From Candidatus Parcubacteria bacterium (GTDB lineage: Bacteria > Patescibacteria > ABY1 > UBA1558 > GWA2-36-10): a stretch of DNA of 64,000 bases. Shown piece by piece: positions 32,739-42,111 of the stretch. Both the position numbers and the translations under genes were made by a program. Under the pieces are notes generated by a model. That model was given only the letters and a program-made list of their open reading frames with translations, searched no databases and was not told the origin of the DNA. Location of the stretch: the NCBI GenBank assembly GCA_018669975.1, contig JABHSK010000007.1, positions 124,001 to 188,000 on the forward strand, written 5' to 3'. The stretch's first letter is position 1; every line of letters starts with the position of its first letter.

Positions 32739-34574
32739 TTAACGGCGGGCTCCACCCCACTCTACTACAGTAAAACCATTTCTTTCAGGTGTAGTTAGTG
32801 TTTGTGGTTTGACTTTGACAAGTGTATCTAAACCCTGATAATCCATAAATACACGTATGATGGTATCAGGTTGTGGGTTAATTTCTAAGGGGGCCAGTCT
32901 ATCAAATTTAGCTTGAGGTACAAAAGTGATGAAGTAGTATGGCTTTTCTTTCATTAATGGTTCCCAGTATTCAATGAATTCATTATACTCCTTGGCTATT
33001 AAACCCTGCTGTTCTAATTTACTAATTAGAAAACTTTTTATTTCGTTTTGGGCTACAACAAAACCTTCTTGTGGGCGATCGTAGTCTAAACCATGTCCTT
33101 CCCAAAATAAATATGGATAGGCAGTTTTGTCATCGTAATTATAAAGAATTCCACTTGGTGTTGCTTTAACGAACCAGCCATTTTTATAGTCGGGCTCGGT
33201 AATTGTTAAACCTTTGTTAGGATGTACTTTTACACTAACATCGGTATCTGTTTCTGGATAAAGATATATAACTGGTTTAGCCATTTCTACGGCTTGCATA
33301 AAGTCTGCATTTTTCATTACCAATAAATCACCAAAAGGGTCTTGCCAAAATAATAATGGTTTGGCATCCAAAAAGTCTTCAAAGGATAACTCTTCTTGGC
33401 CCTCTGGCACGTATTGTCTTGCATGCATCATCTCTAGCATGCTTTTTTCACTCCCAGGAGTTTCCTTAATAGATTGGTCGGCTAGTTCATAGATAGCGTC
33501 TCCACTAGGAGTTTGACCAACTTGTTTTAATTGCGACATGTCGTCTATATAATAAGCATAGTCATAACAACCCTCTCCCCAGCCCATATTGTATAATCTT
33601 TTATAAGAATACTCATTTGTGTTTTGACTACCGTCAGTCCAAGTAAAATTAAGTATTTCTGGATTAACGTGTATTCTAGTGTTTTCTACAGACTCACCTT
33701 TAAAGTCTAGATCTAAATAATAGTTAGTTACACTGCCATCATCAGCTGTGCTGAAAAAGCAGTTGTTATATTTATAAATATCACCACCATCATAGGTAAA
33801 AAGTTTTTCAGGGTTATTATAGGTATTAGCCATTCTAAAGCCTTCCTCGCCAATTTTTTTCAATTGTAAATCAGAGTTTGGTACATTAATGTTTACTGGT
33901 GTCTCTACATTAGTAATTGTTATTTCATTATTGATACTAGTAAATAATTTTTCATGTGCGCTATGTGGACTGGCATCATCTGAATGTTTTGTCAGTAGTA
34001 TGGTGTTGCGATCAGCATCTTTAATTACTCTATATAGGTTGTCGCGAAAAGCTATGCCATCAGGTCTGACCGATACCATGTATAGAGTATTATCTTGGTA
34101 GGGTCCTTGCTCTACAGTACCAATTTTATAGACTTTTACTCTATCCATGAGAGATTCATAGGTGCCAGAAAAATCTTCTTCAGCCTCCAAAATAGGTTTA
34201 AGTTCAAGGCCGTTAAATACATCATAATGATTTACAATGGTAGGCCATTCGTTCCAACTCATAAATATTTCGCCTTCAGTTAAGTCTATATTAACATCGT
34301 CATCTTGATTGTTATCTATTATCTCACCATCTACTGTTGTATTATTATCTAGAATATCATCATCAGTATTAGTAATATTAACTACTGGTGGTGTGAATGG
34401 TGCGGGTTTTGAGTCTTCTTTTTTATTAAACAAAAGGTATAGGGTTAGTGCATTACCAACAACTAGTACTACAACTAGTATACTGAGGACAATTTTTAAG
34501 CCACCTGATTTTGGTTGAGGTGGTGTTGGATTTTCTGTTGTTGTCTCTTGTTGATTGGCGTAATGTATTCCCAT
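32739..34574 (-). CDS. Membrane-anchored surface protein with KPVIYLYPE domain, 611 aa
   Basis: A short polar N-terminus (about 1-25), one transmembrane helix (about 26-50), then an Asp/Asn/Thr-rich linker and a large outside region. The last 190 residues begin KPVIYLYPETDTDVSVKV and contain GWFVKATPSG, YPYLFWEGHG and DRLAPLEINPQPDTIIRVFMDY, a block I associate with surface proteins of CPR bacteria but cannot name functionally. It precedes the MEMO-CapA gene closely, so both may act on the surface together. Confidence 0.65.
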   Translation of the reverse strand: MGIHYANQQETTTENPTPPQPKSGGLKIVLSILVVVLVVGNALTLYLLFNKKEDSKPAPFTPPVVNITNTDDDILDNNTTVDGEIIDNNQDDDVNIDLTEGEIFMSWNEWPTIVNHYDVFNGLELKPILEAEEDFSGTYESLMDRVKVYKIGTVEQGPYQDNTLYMVSVRPDGIAFRDNLYRVIKDADRNTILLTKHSDDASPHSAHEKLFTSINNEITITNVETPVNINVPNSDLQLKKIGEEGFRMANTYNNPEKLFTYDGGDIYKYNNCFFSTADDGSVTNYYLDLDFKGESVENTRIHVNPEILNFTWTDGSQNTNEYSYKRLYNMGWGEGCYDYAYYIDDMSQLKQVGQTPSGDAIYELADQSIKETPGSEKSMLEMMHARQYVPEGQEELSFEDFLDAKPLLFWQDPFGDLLVMKNADFMQAVEMAKPVIYLYPETDTDVSVKVHPNKGLTITEPDYKNGWFVKATPSGILYNYDDKTAYPYLFWEGHGLDYDRPQEGFVVAQNEIKSFLISKLEQQGLIAKEYNEFIEYWEPLMKEKPYYFITFVPQAKFDRLAPLEINPQPDTIIRVFMDYQGLDTLVKVKPQTLTTPERNGFTVVEWGGARR

Positions 34575-34597
34575 GGTAAGAATTTTAAAAGTTAAAA

Positions 34598-34616
34598 AAC
34601 GGATTTACCATCCGTT
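34598..34616 (-). terminator. Terminator of the M23 hydrolase gene
   Basis: AACGGAT (34598-34604) pairs with ATCCGTT (34610-34616), followed on the minus strand by TTTT. It separates the 34628 gene from the 34574 gene. Confidence 0.75.
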
Positions 34617-34627
34617 ATTATTTTATA

Positions 34628-35896
34628 TTAAGGTAAATAATTTAAAGCATTAACTGGTATACCATTTACGCGTAACTCGAAATGAAGATGTGGGCCAGTA
34701 GAAAATGGACCAGCTCCTCGAGTACCTGGCATACCACCACTGTAACCAATAATTTGTCCTTTACTGACAAACTGATCTTCAGATATGCTGATTCTATTAA
34801 CATGACCATAAACAGTAGACATTTTATTAGCATGCACTACCATAAGATAGCTATAGCCATATTGTCCACCATCTTTAGCTCGAGCTACGTAACCAGATTC
34901 AGCAGCTCTAATTGGGCTACCTTGCGGGGAAGCTATGTCAATGGCTGTATGTTCAAAAATATAACGGTAAGGATAATCAGGGTCATGGAAATATGCAGTT
35001 ACTATACGAGAAGAAATTGGCCACATTATACCATCACTTTCTATGGCCTCTAACTCTAATTGACGATTGAGTTTTTCTCGAGCAACTTTTTCTAAGTAGA
35101 CAATATCATTATTGATTTGTTCTTGCTCTTCCCTGACCTGTTGTAATAGTTCTTGAAATTTTGATTCTTGACCAGCAGTAATTGATAAAAGATTGTATTT
35201 GCTTGTTTTTTGACCCTCTAAAGAGCCTACTTTATTATCTAAAACACCCTTGAGGGTATCTAACTCAATTTTTTCATCTTCTAGTGAGTTTTTGTCGGAA
35301 TGTAGGGCCATTTTAACTGTATTAAGCTCCTCTACTCCATCAACTAGTGTGTCTTGCATGTCTTCTAGTCTTTCTAGTTCTGCCATAAAGTCACTGAAAC
35401 TATCATTGAGAATTAATACTTCTAACAAGCTACTTTTTTGTTGTTCACGATGTAGGGTTCTAATTATTTCAGCAATAATTTCTTTTTCCTCGTCTATTTC
35501 TTTTTCCTTAGCCTGAATTTTTAATTCAGTATTTTCCATTTTTAGATTAAGTGTTTCAACTTCCAGGTTTATCTTTTCAATTTCTAGATTAATTTTAGCC
35601 ATACTTTCATTGAGAGTGCTAACTTGATTGGAAAGACTATTTAACTCTCTTTGTTTGGCTGATATATTTTTTTTGTAAACATCTATTTGACGTTTGAGAT
35701 CTTGAATTTCTGATCTTTTTTCGTTGATATCTTGATTGATTTGCCATCTTTCGACATCGTCTATATTATCCATGGTAAACTCAACTGCCAAAATATTTCC
35801 AGCGTAAAAAAACACACTTAAAAAAGTGAGGCTTATGGCTACAAATATTAGTTTAGGAGATTTTATTTTTGAAAATTTAAGCATGGAATTGAGCAT
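34628..35896 (-). CDS. Murein hydrolase activator / M23 peptidase (EnvC-like)
   Basis: The 422-aa protein has a signal or anchor helix (about 17-37), a long coiled coil (about 50-285, heptad-rich) and a C-terminal LytM/M23 domain (about 300-420) with HTAIDIASPQGSPI, VYGHVNRISIS and GPHLHFELRVNG. The zinc-ligand positions of active M23 enzymes appear to be present in part (HTAID and HLHFE), so it may cut peptidoglycan cross-links or activate amidases as EnvC does. A TTGCCA-17-TATAAT promoter lies just upstream with a very short leader. Confidence 0.88.
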   Translation of the reverse strand: MLNSMLKFSKIKSPKLIFVAISLTFLSVFFYAGNILAVEFTMDNIDDVERWQINQDINEKRSEIQDLKRQIDVYKKNISAKQRELNSLSNQVSTLNESMAKINLEIEKINLEVETLNLKMENTELKIQAKEKEIDEEKEIIAEIIRTLHREQQKSSLLEVLILNDSFSDFMAELERLEDMQDTLVDGVEELNTVKMALHSDKNSLEDEKIELDTLKGVLDNKVGSLEGQKTSKYNLLSITAGQESKFQELLQQVREEQEQINNDIVYLEKVAREKLNRQLELEAIESDGIMWPISSRIVTAYFHDPDYPYRYIFEHTAIDIASPQGSPIRAAESGYVARAKDGGQYGYSYLMVVHANKMSTVYGHVNRISISEDQFVSKGQIIGYSGGMPGTRGAGPFSTGPHLHFELRVNGIPVNALNYLP

Positions 35897-35946
35897 AATA
35901 AGTATATGTTATTATACCATAAAATGTATAATGTGGCAAAATATTT

Positions 35947-37377
35947 TTATTTTAATTTGTTTAAAGCCAGCTTAATTCTATTTAAGCTTTCTTCTTTACC
36001 TAATACTTCTAAAATTTCAGAAGGAGATGGACTTTTTTCTTGTCCAGATAAAGCTACTCGGACTGGCCAAAATATATCGCCAGGTGTAAGACCATGTTTG
36101 CCAGCAATATCTTCCAAGGTTTGATTGAGGTTTTCTAAAGTCCAATCTTTGTCATTTAACTTAGCTAAACTGCCCAAGGATAGGTTTAAGCCTTGGTCAG
36201 TTTTTTCACTGTCACTTTTTTTAAAGACTAACATATCGGCTGTGTATGCGGGTAATTTAAATAGAAAAGCGCTAAGCTCAGATATCTCTGATAAATGATT
36301 GATTCGACTACCAAATAATTTTAAAGCATCTTCAGCTCCATCTTCGTGACCCTGTAGATAGCCCTGGCTTTGTTTGATTAATTGTTGATAACGTTCCCCA
36401 GCTTCAGAAATTATTCGACGGATATATTCAGCATTAAACCAGTTTAATTTGTTAACATCAAAAACAGCGCCTGCTTTGTTTATTTTTTCTAGAGAAAATT
36501 GTTCAATCAGTTGGTTGATCAAAAATAGTTCTTGATCAGTGCCCGGATTCCAGCCTAGCAGTGCTACATAGTTTAATAATGCTTCAGGTAAATATCCTTT
36601 TTTTATAAAATCTTCTACAGCTACATCACCCTGACGTTTTGATAATTTACTTTTATCAGGATTGAGTAGTAGGGGTAGATGTACAAATTCTGGCAATGGA
36701 TAACCAAGAGCTTGGTATAGTAAAATGTGTTTAGGTAATGATGGTAACCACTCCTCACCCCTAATCACATGGGAGATGCCCATGGTGTAGTCATCAACAA
36801 TATTGGCTAGATGATAAGTGGGATAGTTGTCTGTTTTTATCAATACAAAATCATCTAAATCCTCTGTTTTTACGGATATTTTTCCATAAACAATATCTTT
36901 GGCTTGAACTATTTGATCTTTAGGTATTTTGAAACGAACAACGTGTTTATCACCAACAGATTTTAATCTTTGTGCTACCTCGTCTTTACTTAAATGTCGG
37001 CAATGGCCATCATATTTTGGCACTTGCTTGTTAGCTTGTTGCTCTTGGCGTAATCTGTCTAGTCGCTCACTGCTACAAAAACAAGGATAAGCTAAGCCTT
37101 TACTGATTAGTTTGTTGGCTGCTTTTTCATAAAGAGCCAGTCTGTTTGATTGGTGCTCGATTTTTCCGTCAGGTCTAAGACCGAGGCTTTCTAGGGTTTC
37201 TAATAAAGCATCAGCTGCACCTTCGACTAGTCTTTGTTGGTCGGTATCCTCAATACGCAAAATAAACTCGCCATTATTTTGTTTGGCAAACAAATAATTA
37301 AATAAAGCTGTGCGTAGGCTGCCGATATGTAGGTAGCCAGTGGGACTGGGAGCAAATCTAGTTCTTATTTTTTTCAT
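35947..37377 (-). CDS. gltX: Glutamyl-tRNA synthetase
   Basis: GluRS charges tRNA-Glu and, if no GlnRS is present, also tRNA-Gln. The 476-aa class I enzyme has FAPSPTGYLHIGSLRTALFN (HIGH region) and KSKLSKRQGDVAVEDF (KMSKS region), with CFCSSERLDRLRQEQ in the connective part and a helical anticodon domain to the end. Length is normal. It is read in the same direction as the GT26 and thpR genes. Confidence 0.96.
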   Translation of the reverse strand: MKKIRTRFAPSPTGYLHIGSLRTALFNYLFAKQNNGEFILRIEDTDQQRLVEGAADALLETLESLGLRPDGKIEHQSNRLALYEKAANKLISKGLAYPCFCSSERLDRLRQEQQANKQVPKYDGHCRHLSKDEVAQRLKSVGDKHVVRFKIPKDQIVQAKDIVYGKISVKTEDLDDFVLIKTDNYPTYHLANIVDDYTMGISHVIRGEEWLPSLPKHILLYQALGYPLPEFVHLPLLLNPDKSKLSKRQGDVAVEDFIKKGYLPEALLNYVALLGWNPGTDQELFLINQLIEQFSLEKINKAGAVFDVNKLNWFNAEYIRRIISEAGERYQQLIKQSQGYLQGHEDGAEDALKLFGSRINHLSEISELSAFLFKLPAYTADMLVFKKSDSEKTDQGLNLSLGSLAKLNDKDWTLENLNQTLEDIAGKHGLTPGDIFWPVRVALSGQEKSPSPSEILEVLGKEESLNRIKLALNKLK

Positions 37378-37386
37378 ATGTTTGAA

Positions 37387-38121
37387 TTATACTCTTTTTT
37401 TATAAAGATATCTATCTTTTATTACTAACCAAGGAAATATAAATATAGCTCGGTGGATTCTTTTTAAACGCCAGGGTTGTCTCAAAAATCTCCACAACCA
37501 TTCTAAGCCGAAACTACGCATGACTTTTGGTGCTCTTTTAATGCGTCCAGAAATGAAATCAAAAGTACCGCCCACACCTACACCAATTTTGACAGATGGT
37601 ATTTTATGCATATTTTCCCAAATCCAAATATCCTGTTGTGGAGCACCGAAACCAGTTAAAATTATATGTGGTGCAAATATACGAGCCTTTTCCAAGGCTG
37701 ATTTTTCATCGGCTACCTGAAAATCAAGTTCCGGGTATTTTTCTTTTATTGATATAAAAAAGTCATTTGGTTTACTTAAACCTTTGCTATATAGGCAAAA
37801 TAGAACTTTGTGATTGGAGTTGATAGCTTGATTTAAAAGTATTTCAGTCAATTGAACACCAGTCATCCTTTGTTCCAATGATATATCGTGACCTATCAGC
37901 TGCATTAGTTTGATAATACCTGAACCATCGATAGTGGATAAGCTAGCTTCATTGATGATGTTTTTGAATTTTTTATTTTTTTGGGCAGAGACTATAAACT
38001 CTGGATTAACTGTAACGATTTGGTGTTGGTTATCTGAATTTAAAAAAGTATGCAGCGTATCTTTTACTACATGCTCGGGCGCAGTTTGGATTTTTACTCC
38101 TAGAAGTTTATATGTTTTCAT
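37387..38121 (-). CDS. WecB/TagA/CpsF family glycosyltransferase (GT26)
   Basis: GT26 enzymes add ManNAc or ManNAcA to a lipid-linked GlcNAc in teichoic acid, ECA or capsule synthesis. The 244-aa protein has TVNPEFIVSAQKNKKF, IDGSGIIKLMQLIG, the GFGAPQQDIWIWEN motif and GVGGTFDFISGRIKRAPK before a basic C-terminus (WRFLRQPWRLKRI) that sits at the membrane. ATG 38121 starts four bases after the thpR stop; upstream ATG 38136 would overlap it. Confidence 0.9.
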   Translation of the reverse strand: MKTYKLLGVKIQTAPEHVVKDTLHTFLNSDNQHQIVTVNPEFIVSAQKNKKFKNIINEASLSTIDGSGIIKLMQLIGHDISLEQRMTGVQLTEILLNQAINSNHKVLFCLYSKGLSKPNDFFISIKEKYPELDFQVADEKSALEKARIFAPHIILTGFGAPQQDIWIWENMHKIPSVKIGVGVGGTFDFISGRIKRAPKVMRSFGLEWLWRFLRQPWRLKRIHRAIFIFPWLVIKDRYLYKKRV

Positions 38122-38125
38122 AATT

Positions 38126-38674
38126 CTAAATATCAAAAGTCTGCAGTACGGTGTATTCGGGTCCTTTTTTGCTTAGGACACTTTCTTGCAATTCAAAATT
38201 AACAACAGTAAATATTTTTTTTATTTTCCAATCACTAAAACTTTTAAATTCTTCAATGGGAGCTGTTGTTTTGATTCTAGCCAAAGTAATGTGTGGATTA
38301 AATTTTCGTACTTCTTTATGCGCTAATCCAGCATCAAATAAAGCTTGCTCTATTGCATCGTATAATTGTTGTAATTCTGGGCTATCTACAAAATCTAATC
38401 GTAAAATACGTGGTTTATTAGGATCTACAATAGAGGTTTTATTGATGTGTAATTCAATTGGATCAATGTTTTCTATGGTAGACAGAGCTTCTATGCATGC
38501 AGGGATTTTGTCGATGGGAACATCTCCTAAAAATTTTAGGGTCAGATGTAATATTTCAGGATTAACTGGCCTGAGCATTTCCCAGGGTAAATTTAATGCT
38601 TGAAATTTCTTTTGGATGTCCTTGCTTATTCCAGGATCTAGCGAGACACTTATAAACAATCTTATATTTTCCAT
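38126..38674 (-). CDS. thpR: RNA 2',3'-cyclic phosphodiesterase (2H family)
   Basis: The 182-aa protein has both 2H phosphoesterase motifs: LHLTLKFLGDV (about 46-56) and FNPHITLARIK (about 124-134), with the fold RLFISVSLDPGI at the start. Such enzymes open 2',3'-cyclic phosphates on RNA and were first described as 2'-5' RNA ligases. It is the first gene of the minus-strand group towards gltX. Confidence 0.9.
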   Translation of the reverse strand: MENIRLFISVSLDPGISKDIQKKFQALNLPWEMLRPVNPEILHLTLKFLGDVPIDKIPACIEALSTIENIDPIELHINKTSIVDPNKPRILRLDFVDSPELQQLYDAIEQALFDAGLAHKEVRKFNPHITLARIKTTAPIEEFKSFSDWKIKKIFTVVNFELQESVLSKKGPEYTVLQTFDI

Positions 38675-38767
38675 GCCTTGATTCTAGCTTAAATAGGGTG
38701 AAAAATCAATATTTTCTAGGGGGATACTTTTCAACAAAATCCAGTGGCGTTAGACCTGTTTTTTTGG

Positions 38768-38773
38768 TATAAT
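38768..38773 (+). promoter_or_regulatory. -10 box of the 38811 gene
   Basis: TATAAT with no clear -35. Predicted start near 38780 gives a leader of about 30 bases without Shine-Dalgarno. Confidence 0.55.
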
Positions 38774-38810
38774 ATATAGACCAATAAAATTAATTAAAGA
38801 ATAAATTATT

Positions 38811-40277
38811 ATGAACGGGTCGTTAAAGAAAACAACAGTTATTATTAGTTTGCTTAGTTTAATTTTTCCTAGCCTAAGTCAAGCTGCTGAAACAAATTAT
38901 AATTATGTTATTTCTGATCAGGAGTTCAATGACCATACTAGTATGGACAAAAAAGAAATACAGAGTTTTTTATCAGATCAGGGTGGTTATTTAGCGACTT
39001 ATAGTAAATCAGGAAACAATCCGTCCCCTGCTCAATTAGCTTTAAATCCAGATAAAAAATATCCTCAAACTAGAACTGCAGCAGAGATTATTTATAATTC
39101 AGCTCAAGAAACAAAGATTAATCCTCAGTTTCTATTGACTATGTTGCAAAAAGAAATGAGTCTAATTACATTGACTGATCCAGAGCCAAATCGTTTGAAA
39201 TATGCCATGGGATATGCTTGTCCAGATAGAGGTGGTTGTGATTGGAGTAAGAGTGGTTTTGGGATGCAAGTCAGGGCATCTGCTCAGCAATTTAGGTGGG
39301 ATGTGGATCATATAAATGAATTATCTTGGCGTCCTGGAAAACAAGCTTGTGCAGAAGATCCGAATCCATATTTACCATGTACTTCAAGGGGCGTAATAGT
39401 AACTCCAGAAAATGCCATTACAGCTGCTATGTATCGTTATACACCACATATCGCTGGTAATATGCAGTTTAAAAATATATGGGGAGAATTTGGTTTTGGT
39501 GGAGTGATTATTGATCCTGAGATTTTGAGTGGTATATTCCCTCATGGCTCTTTAATTAAAGCCAAAGACGGTGATGATTTGGAATCAGTTTATTTGATTG
39601 TCAATGGTAAAAAGAGATTATTTGAATCAGAGGGTGCTCTAGTATCACGTTTTGATCCCAATAAGGTTTTATTGGTTGCTAGCGAGGAATTATTAAAGTA
39701 TGACGATGGTGCACCAATACAACATATCAATTTTTCAGTTTTGCAGACACCGAATGGTGATAAATATTTAATTGATGGTTTGCAAAAGAGATTAATAACT
39801 TCCGATGAAGCTTTCCGACAATTGGGCTTTAATCCAGCTGAGATTGTTGAAGTTAGCGATGATGAACTAGATAGTTTAGATGATGGGGCTGATTTAGAAG
39901 AAGGTAACGCCAGTCCTCTTCAAGAGATAATGCAAGACATGACTATTGGTAGTATCTATTACGTTAAAGATGGTAATAAATGGAGTGTGATAGATATGGA
40001 TATTTTGGAATTAAATCATCCTGGCGTAGCTCCTAAAGAAGTAACTACCAAAACTTTGGAGCAATTTGAATATATGGGAGCTCTAAAGTTGACGGATGGT
40101 ACTCTGATTAAAAAGGACTTAGATAAAGATGTGTATGTAGTTTCAGCTGGTGAACGTCGTTTGATACCAGATGGAAACACCTTTGAAACTTTGGGATACC
40201 AATGGGGAAATGTTGTTACAGTGTCTAAGAAGGTTATGAATTTTCACAAGTTGGGCACACAATTAGAAAGCTTATAA
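38811..40277 (+). CDS. Exported lysozyme-like protein with C-terminal repeats
   Basis: A signal peptide (TTVIISLLSLIFPSLSQAAE) is followed by a region YVISDQEFNDHTSMDKKEIQ that resembles secreted proteins of Actinobacteria and CPR with a lysozyme-like fold (about 30-230): INPQFLLTMLQKEMSLI, then a possible catalytic Glu in the KEMS part, with Cys pairs (CPDRGGC, CAEDPNPYLPC) for disulfides. Residues 250-488 hold at least three similar units of the form IKxxDG.YLI.G.KR.I.S (VYLIVNGKKRLFESE, KYLIDGLQKRLITSD, VYVVSAGERRLIPDG). A peptidoglycan or glycan-binding role is likely; the catalytic claim is inference. Confidence 0.75.
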   Translation: MNGSLKKTTVIISLLSLIFPSLSQAAETNYNYVISDQEFNDHTSMDKKEIQSFLSDQGGYLATYSKSGNNPSPAQLALNPDKKYPQTRTAAEIIYNSAQETKINPQFLLTMLQKEMSLITLTDPEPNRLKYAMGYACPDRGGCDWSKSGFGMQVRASAQQFRWDVDHINELSWRPGKQACAEDPNPYLPCTSRGVIVTPENAITAAMYRYTPHIAGNMQFKNIWGEFGFGGVIIDPEILSGIFPHGSLIKAKDGDDLESVYLIVNGKKRLFESEGALVSRFDPNKVLLVASEELLKYDDGAPIQHINFSVLQTPNGDKYLIDGLQKRLITSDEAFRQLGFNPAEIVEVSDDELDSLDDGADLEEGNASPLQEIMQDMTIGSIYYVKDGNKWSVIDMDILELNHPGVAPKEVTTKTLEQFEYMGALKLTDGTLIKKDLDKDVYVVSAGERRLIPDGNTFETLGYQWGNVVTVSKKVMNFHKLGTQLESL

Positions 40278-40285
40278 TTTAAACT

Positions 40286-41074
40286 ATGATATCCTTTGCT
40301 TGTTTTGTACCCCATGCTCCGGTTTTGATTCCGGAGGTGGGACAAAAAAATTTGGACAAATTGTCTGATACTATAAAATCATATCAATATTTGGAGCATG
40401 AAATATATGCAGCTAAACCAGATATAATTTTAGTTATTTCTCCACATGCAGAAAAACGTGAGGGTGCTTTTACTATCAATCAACAACCCAAGTTAAAATT
40501 GGATTTTAAAGATTTTGGTGACTTAGTGACTAACTTAGAGTTTGATAATGAGATTGGTTTTGGTTATCAAGTTAAGGAATCTTGTGAAGAATACTTTCCG
40601 ATTATTTTGACTGCCAATGAATTGTTGGATTATGGTAGTGGTGTACCACTTTATTTTTTGGCTAGAAATTTACCAGGTATCAAGGTAATTAATATTGGTT
40701 TTTCAAACTTAAGCAATGAAGATCATATTAAGTTTGGTGAAATTCTAAAGGAACAAATCAATTTATCTGGAAAACGTGTAGCTGTGGTTGCTTCTGGTGA
40801 TTTGTCACACAAACTACACCAGGATTCCCCAGCAGGATACTCTGCTCGAGGGCAGGAATTTGATCAGAGAATGATGGAATTACTCAGGGACAGAAAGGTA
40901 GAAGAGATAGCTAAATTAGATAAGGAATTGGTTAAAGAGGCAGGAGAGTGTGGTTATCGTTCCCTATTGATATTATTGGGAATTATGAAGAATATCAATT
41001 ATATACCAGAAAAACTTAGTTATCAGTCCCCTTTTGGTATAGGTTATTTGGTAGAAAATTTTAAGATTGGCTAA
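40286..41074 (+). CDS. Class III extradiol dioxygenase-like / MEMO family protein
   Basis: The 262-aa protein begins SFACFVPHAPVLIPEVG and has LVISPHAEKREG and VVASGDLSHKLHQDSPAG, the His-containing motifs of the LigB/AmmeMemoRadiSam-B family. It is soluble. The family covers dioxygenases and MEMO-like proteins, and this one's substrate is unknown. It follows the lysozyme-like gene after 8 bases. It is a second member of the fold seen fused to CapA at 30869. Confidence 0.82.
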   Translation: MISFACFVPHAPVLIPEVGQKNLDKLSDTIKSYQYLEHEIYAAKPDIILVISPHAEKREGAFTINQQPKLKLDFKDFGDLVTNLEFDNEIGFGYQVKESCEEYFPIILTANELLDYGSGVPLYFLARNLPGIKVINIGFSNLSNEDHIKFGEILKEQINLSGKRVAVVASGDLSHKLHQDSPAGYSARGQEFDQRMMELLRDRKVEEIAKLDKELVKEAGECGYRSLLILLGIMKNINYIPEKLSYQSPFGIGYLVENFKIG

Positions 41075-41092
41075 TATAGATTATATTTATGA

Positions 41093-41118
41093 AAACCGCC
41101 TTTTTAGGTGGTTTTTTT
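41093..41118 (+). terminator. Terminator after the LigB-like gene
   Basis: AAACCGCCT (41093-41101) pairs with AGGTGGTTT (41106-41114), followed by TTTTG. Confidence 0.85.
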
Positions 41119-41137
41119 GTTATTTGCGTATTTATTA

Positions 41138-41166
41138 TTGACAATTTATAATATTTATGGTATAGT
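41138..41166 (+). promoter_or_regulatory. Promoter of the 41216 gene
   Basis: TTGACA (41138-41143), 17 bases, TATAGT (41161-41166). The leader has a GGTTC/GAACC hairpin and AAAAAGGAG seven bases before the ATG. Confidence 0.85.
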
Positions 41167-41215
41167 GCTTGGTTCGATAATTGACTGAACCTTCACACAA
41201 AAAAGGAGAAACGAC

Positions 41216-42061
41216 ATGCGTCGTATTTTTTTGCATGATAACCTGGACATCGATGCTGTTGCTAGTGCTTGGGCAGCAGAACGTTTTATCCCTGGTTTCA
41301 AGGATGCTACCTTTGCTTTTCGTCCGGCTGACTATGATGGCCACGAAATGGATGAGGGTGATATCGCTGTCGATATGACAATTGGTATCAAGGGTAAGCT
41401 TGACGATGATGGCACGCAGCACTCCTCTTTCGCTAGCATCATTGCCCAGTATGCCCCGCTTGAGGATCAGGCTGCTTTGCATCCCCTGGTCACCTTCATC
41501 GATGCGCAGGACAGTTATGGTTCTGCTATCAAGCACATGGTGCCCGATATCGATGATGATGCTCTGAATATTCTTTCCACTGTCACAGTTAGCTCGGTTC
41601 TCCGGGCTTTGCAGAATACCAACCAGAGAAACGATCGCTCCGTGCTTTATAAGATGCTGATGATTTTTGATGGCCTGTTTGGCTGTGGTAAGGCTCGGCA
41701 GGAAGCTGAGAAAGAGGCCGATCAGGCTGAGCTTTTGGCCGATGGTCAGGTAGCTATCGTCGACAATTCTCGGCGTTATGCCACCAACAGTATTCTTTTC
41801 AACCGCGGTGTGCGTGCGATCATCTACATTGATGATTACAATCTGGGAGTTGTTCGTAGCAGCGAAGAAGCTTTCCGGGCTGATGATCCCCGTATTTGTG
41901 CGGTAGTTGAGGCTGCTGGTGAGTTCGATGAGTGGTTTGCCCACTCTGCTGGTTTCCTGTTCTGCCGTGGTAGTCGTAAGTCTCGACAGACTTCTCCTTC
42001 TCAGGTCAATCCTCGTGATTTGGCCCAGGCTTTGGTAGATGTTGTTTCTACTGCTGCCTAA
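41216..42061 (+). CDS. DHH/MYG1-like phosphoesterase-type accessory protein, 281 aa
   Basis: The start RIFLHDNLDIDAVASAWAAE matches the first motif of DHH-type or MYG1-type phosphoesterases (a His/Asp loop followed by DAVASAWA). A second region, GDIAVDMTIGIKGKLDDDG then HSSF, parallels the D-G...HH of MYG1 but the paired His is not intact, so catalysis is uncertain. About 150-165 is a K/E-rich helix (KARQEAEKEADQAELLAD), and the end has FLFCRGSRKSRQTSPSQVNP. AAGGAG precedes the ATG. Codons are clearly more GC-rich than in the genes to the left. It is a one-gene unit. Confidence 0.6.
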   Translation: MRRIFLHDNLDIDAVASAWAAERFIPGFKDATFAFRPADYDGHEMDEGDIAVDMTIGIKGKLDDDGTQHSSFASIIAQYAPLEDQAALHPLVTFIDAQDSYGSAIKHMVPDIDDDALNILSTVTVSSVLRALQNTNQRNDRSVLYKMLMIFDGLFGCGKARQEAEKEADQAELLADGQVAIVDNSRRYATNSILFNRGVRAIIYIDDYNLGVVRSSEEAFRADDPRICAVVEAAGEFDEWFAHSAGFLFCRGSRKSRQTSPSQVNPRDLAQALVDVVSTAA

Positions 42062-42071
42062 AGTAAGTATG

Positions 42072-42100
42072 CCGGGAGCGCGTAGCGTTCCCGGTTTTTT
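42072..42100 (+). terminator. Terminator of the 41216 gene
   Basis: CCGGGA (42072-42077) pairs with TCCCGG (42089-42094), with GCG/CGT inside, then TTTTTT. Confidence 0.85.
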
Positions 42101-42111
42101 ATTGGCTAATA

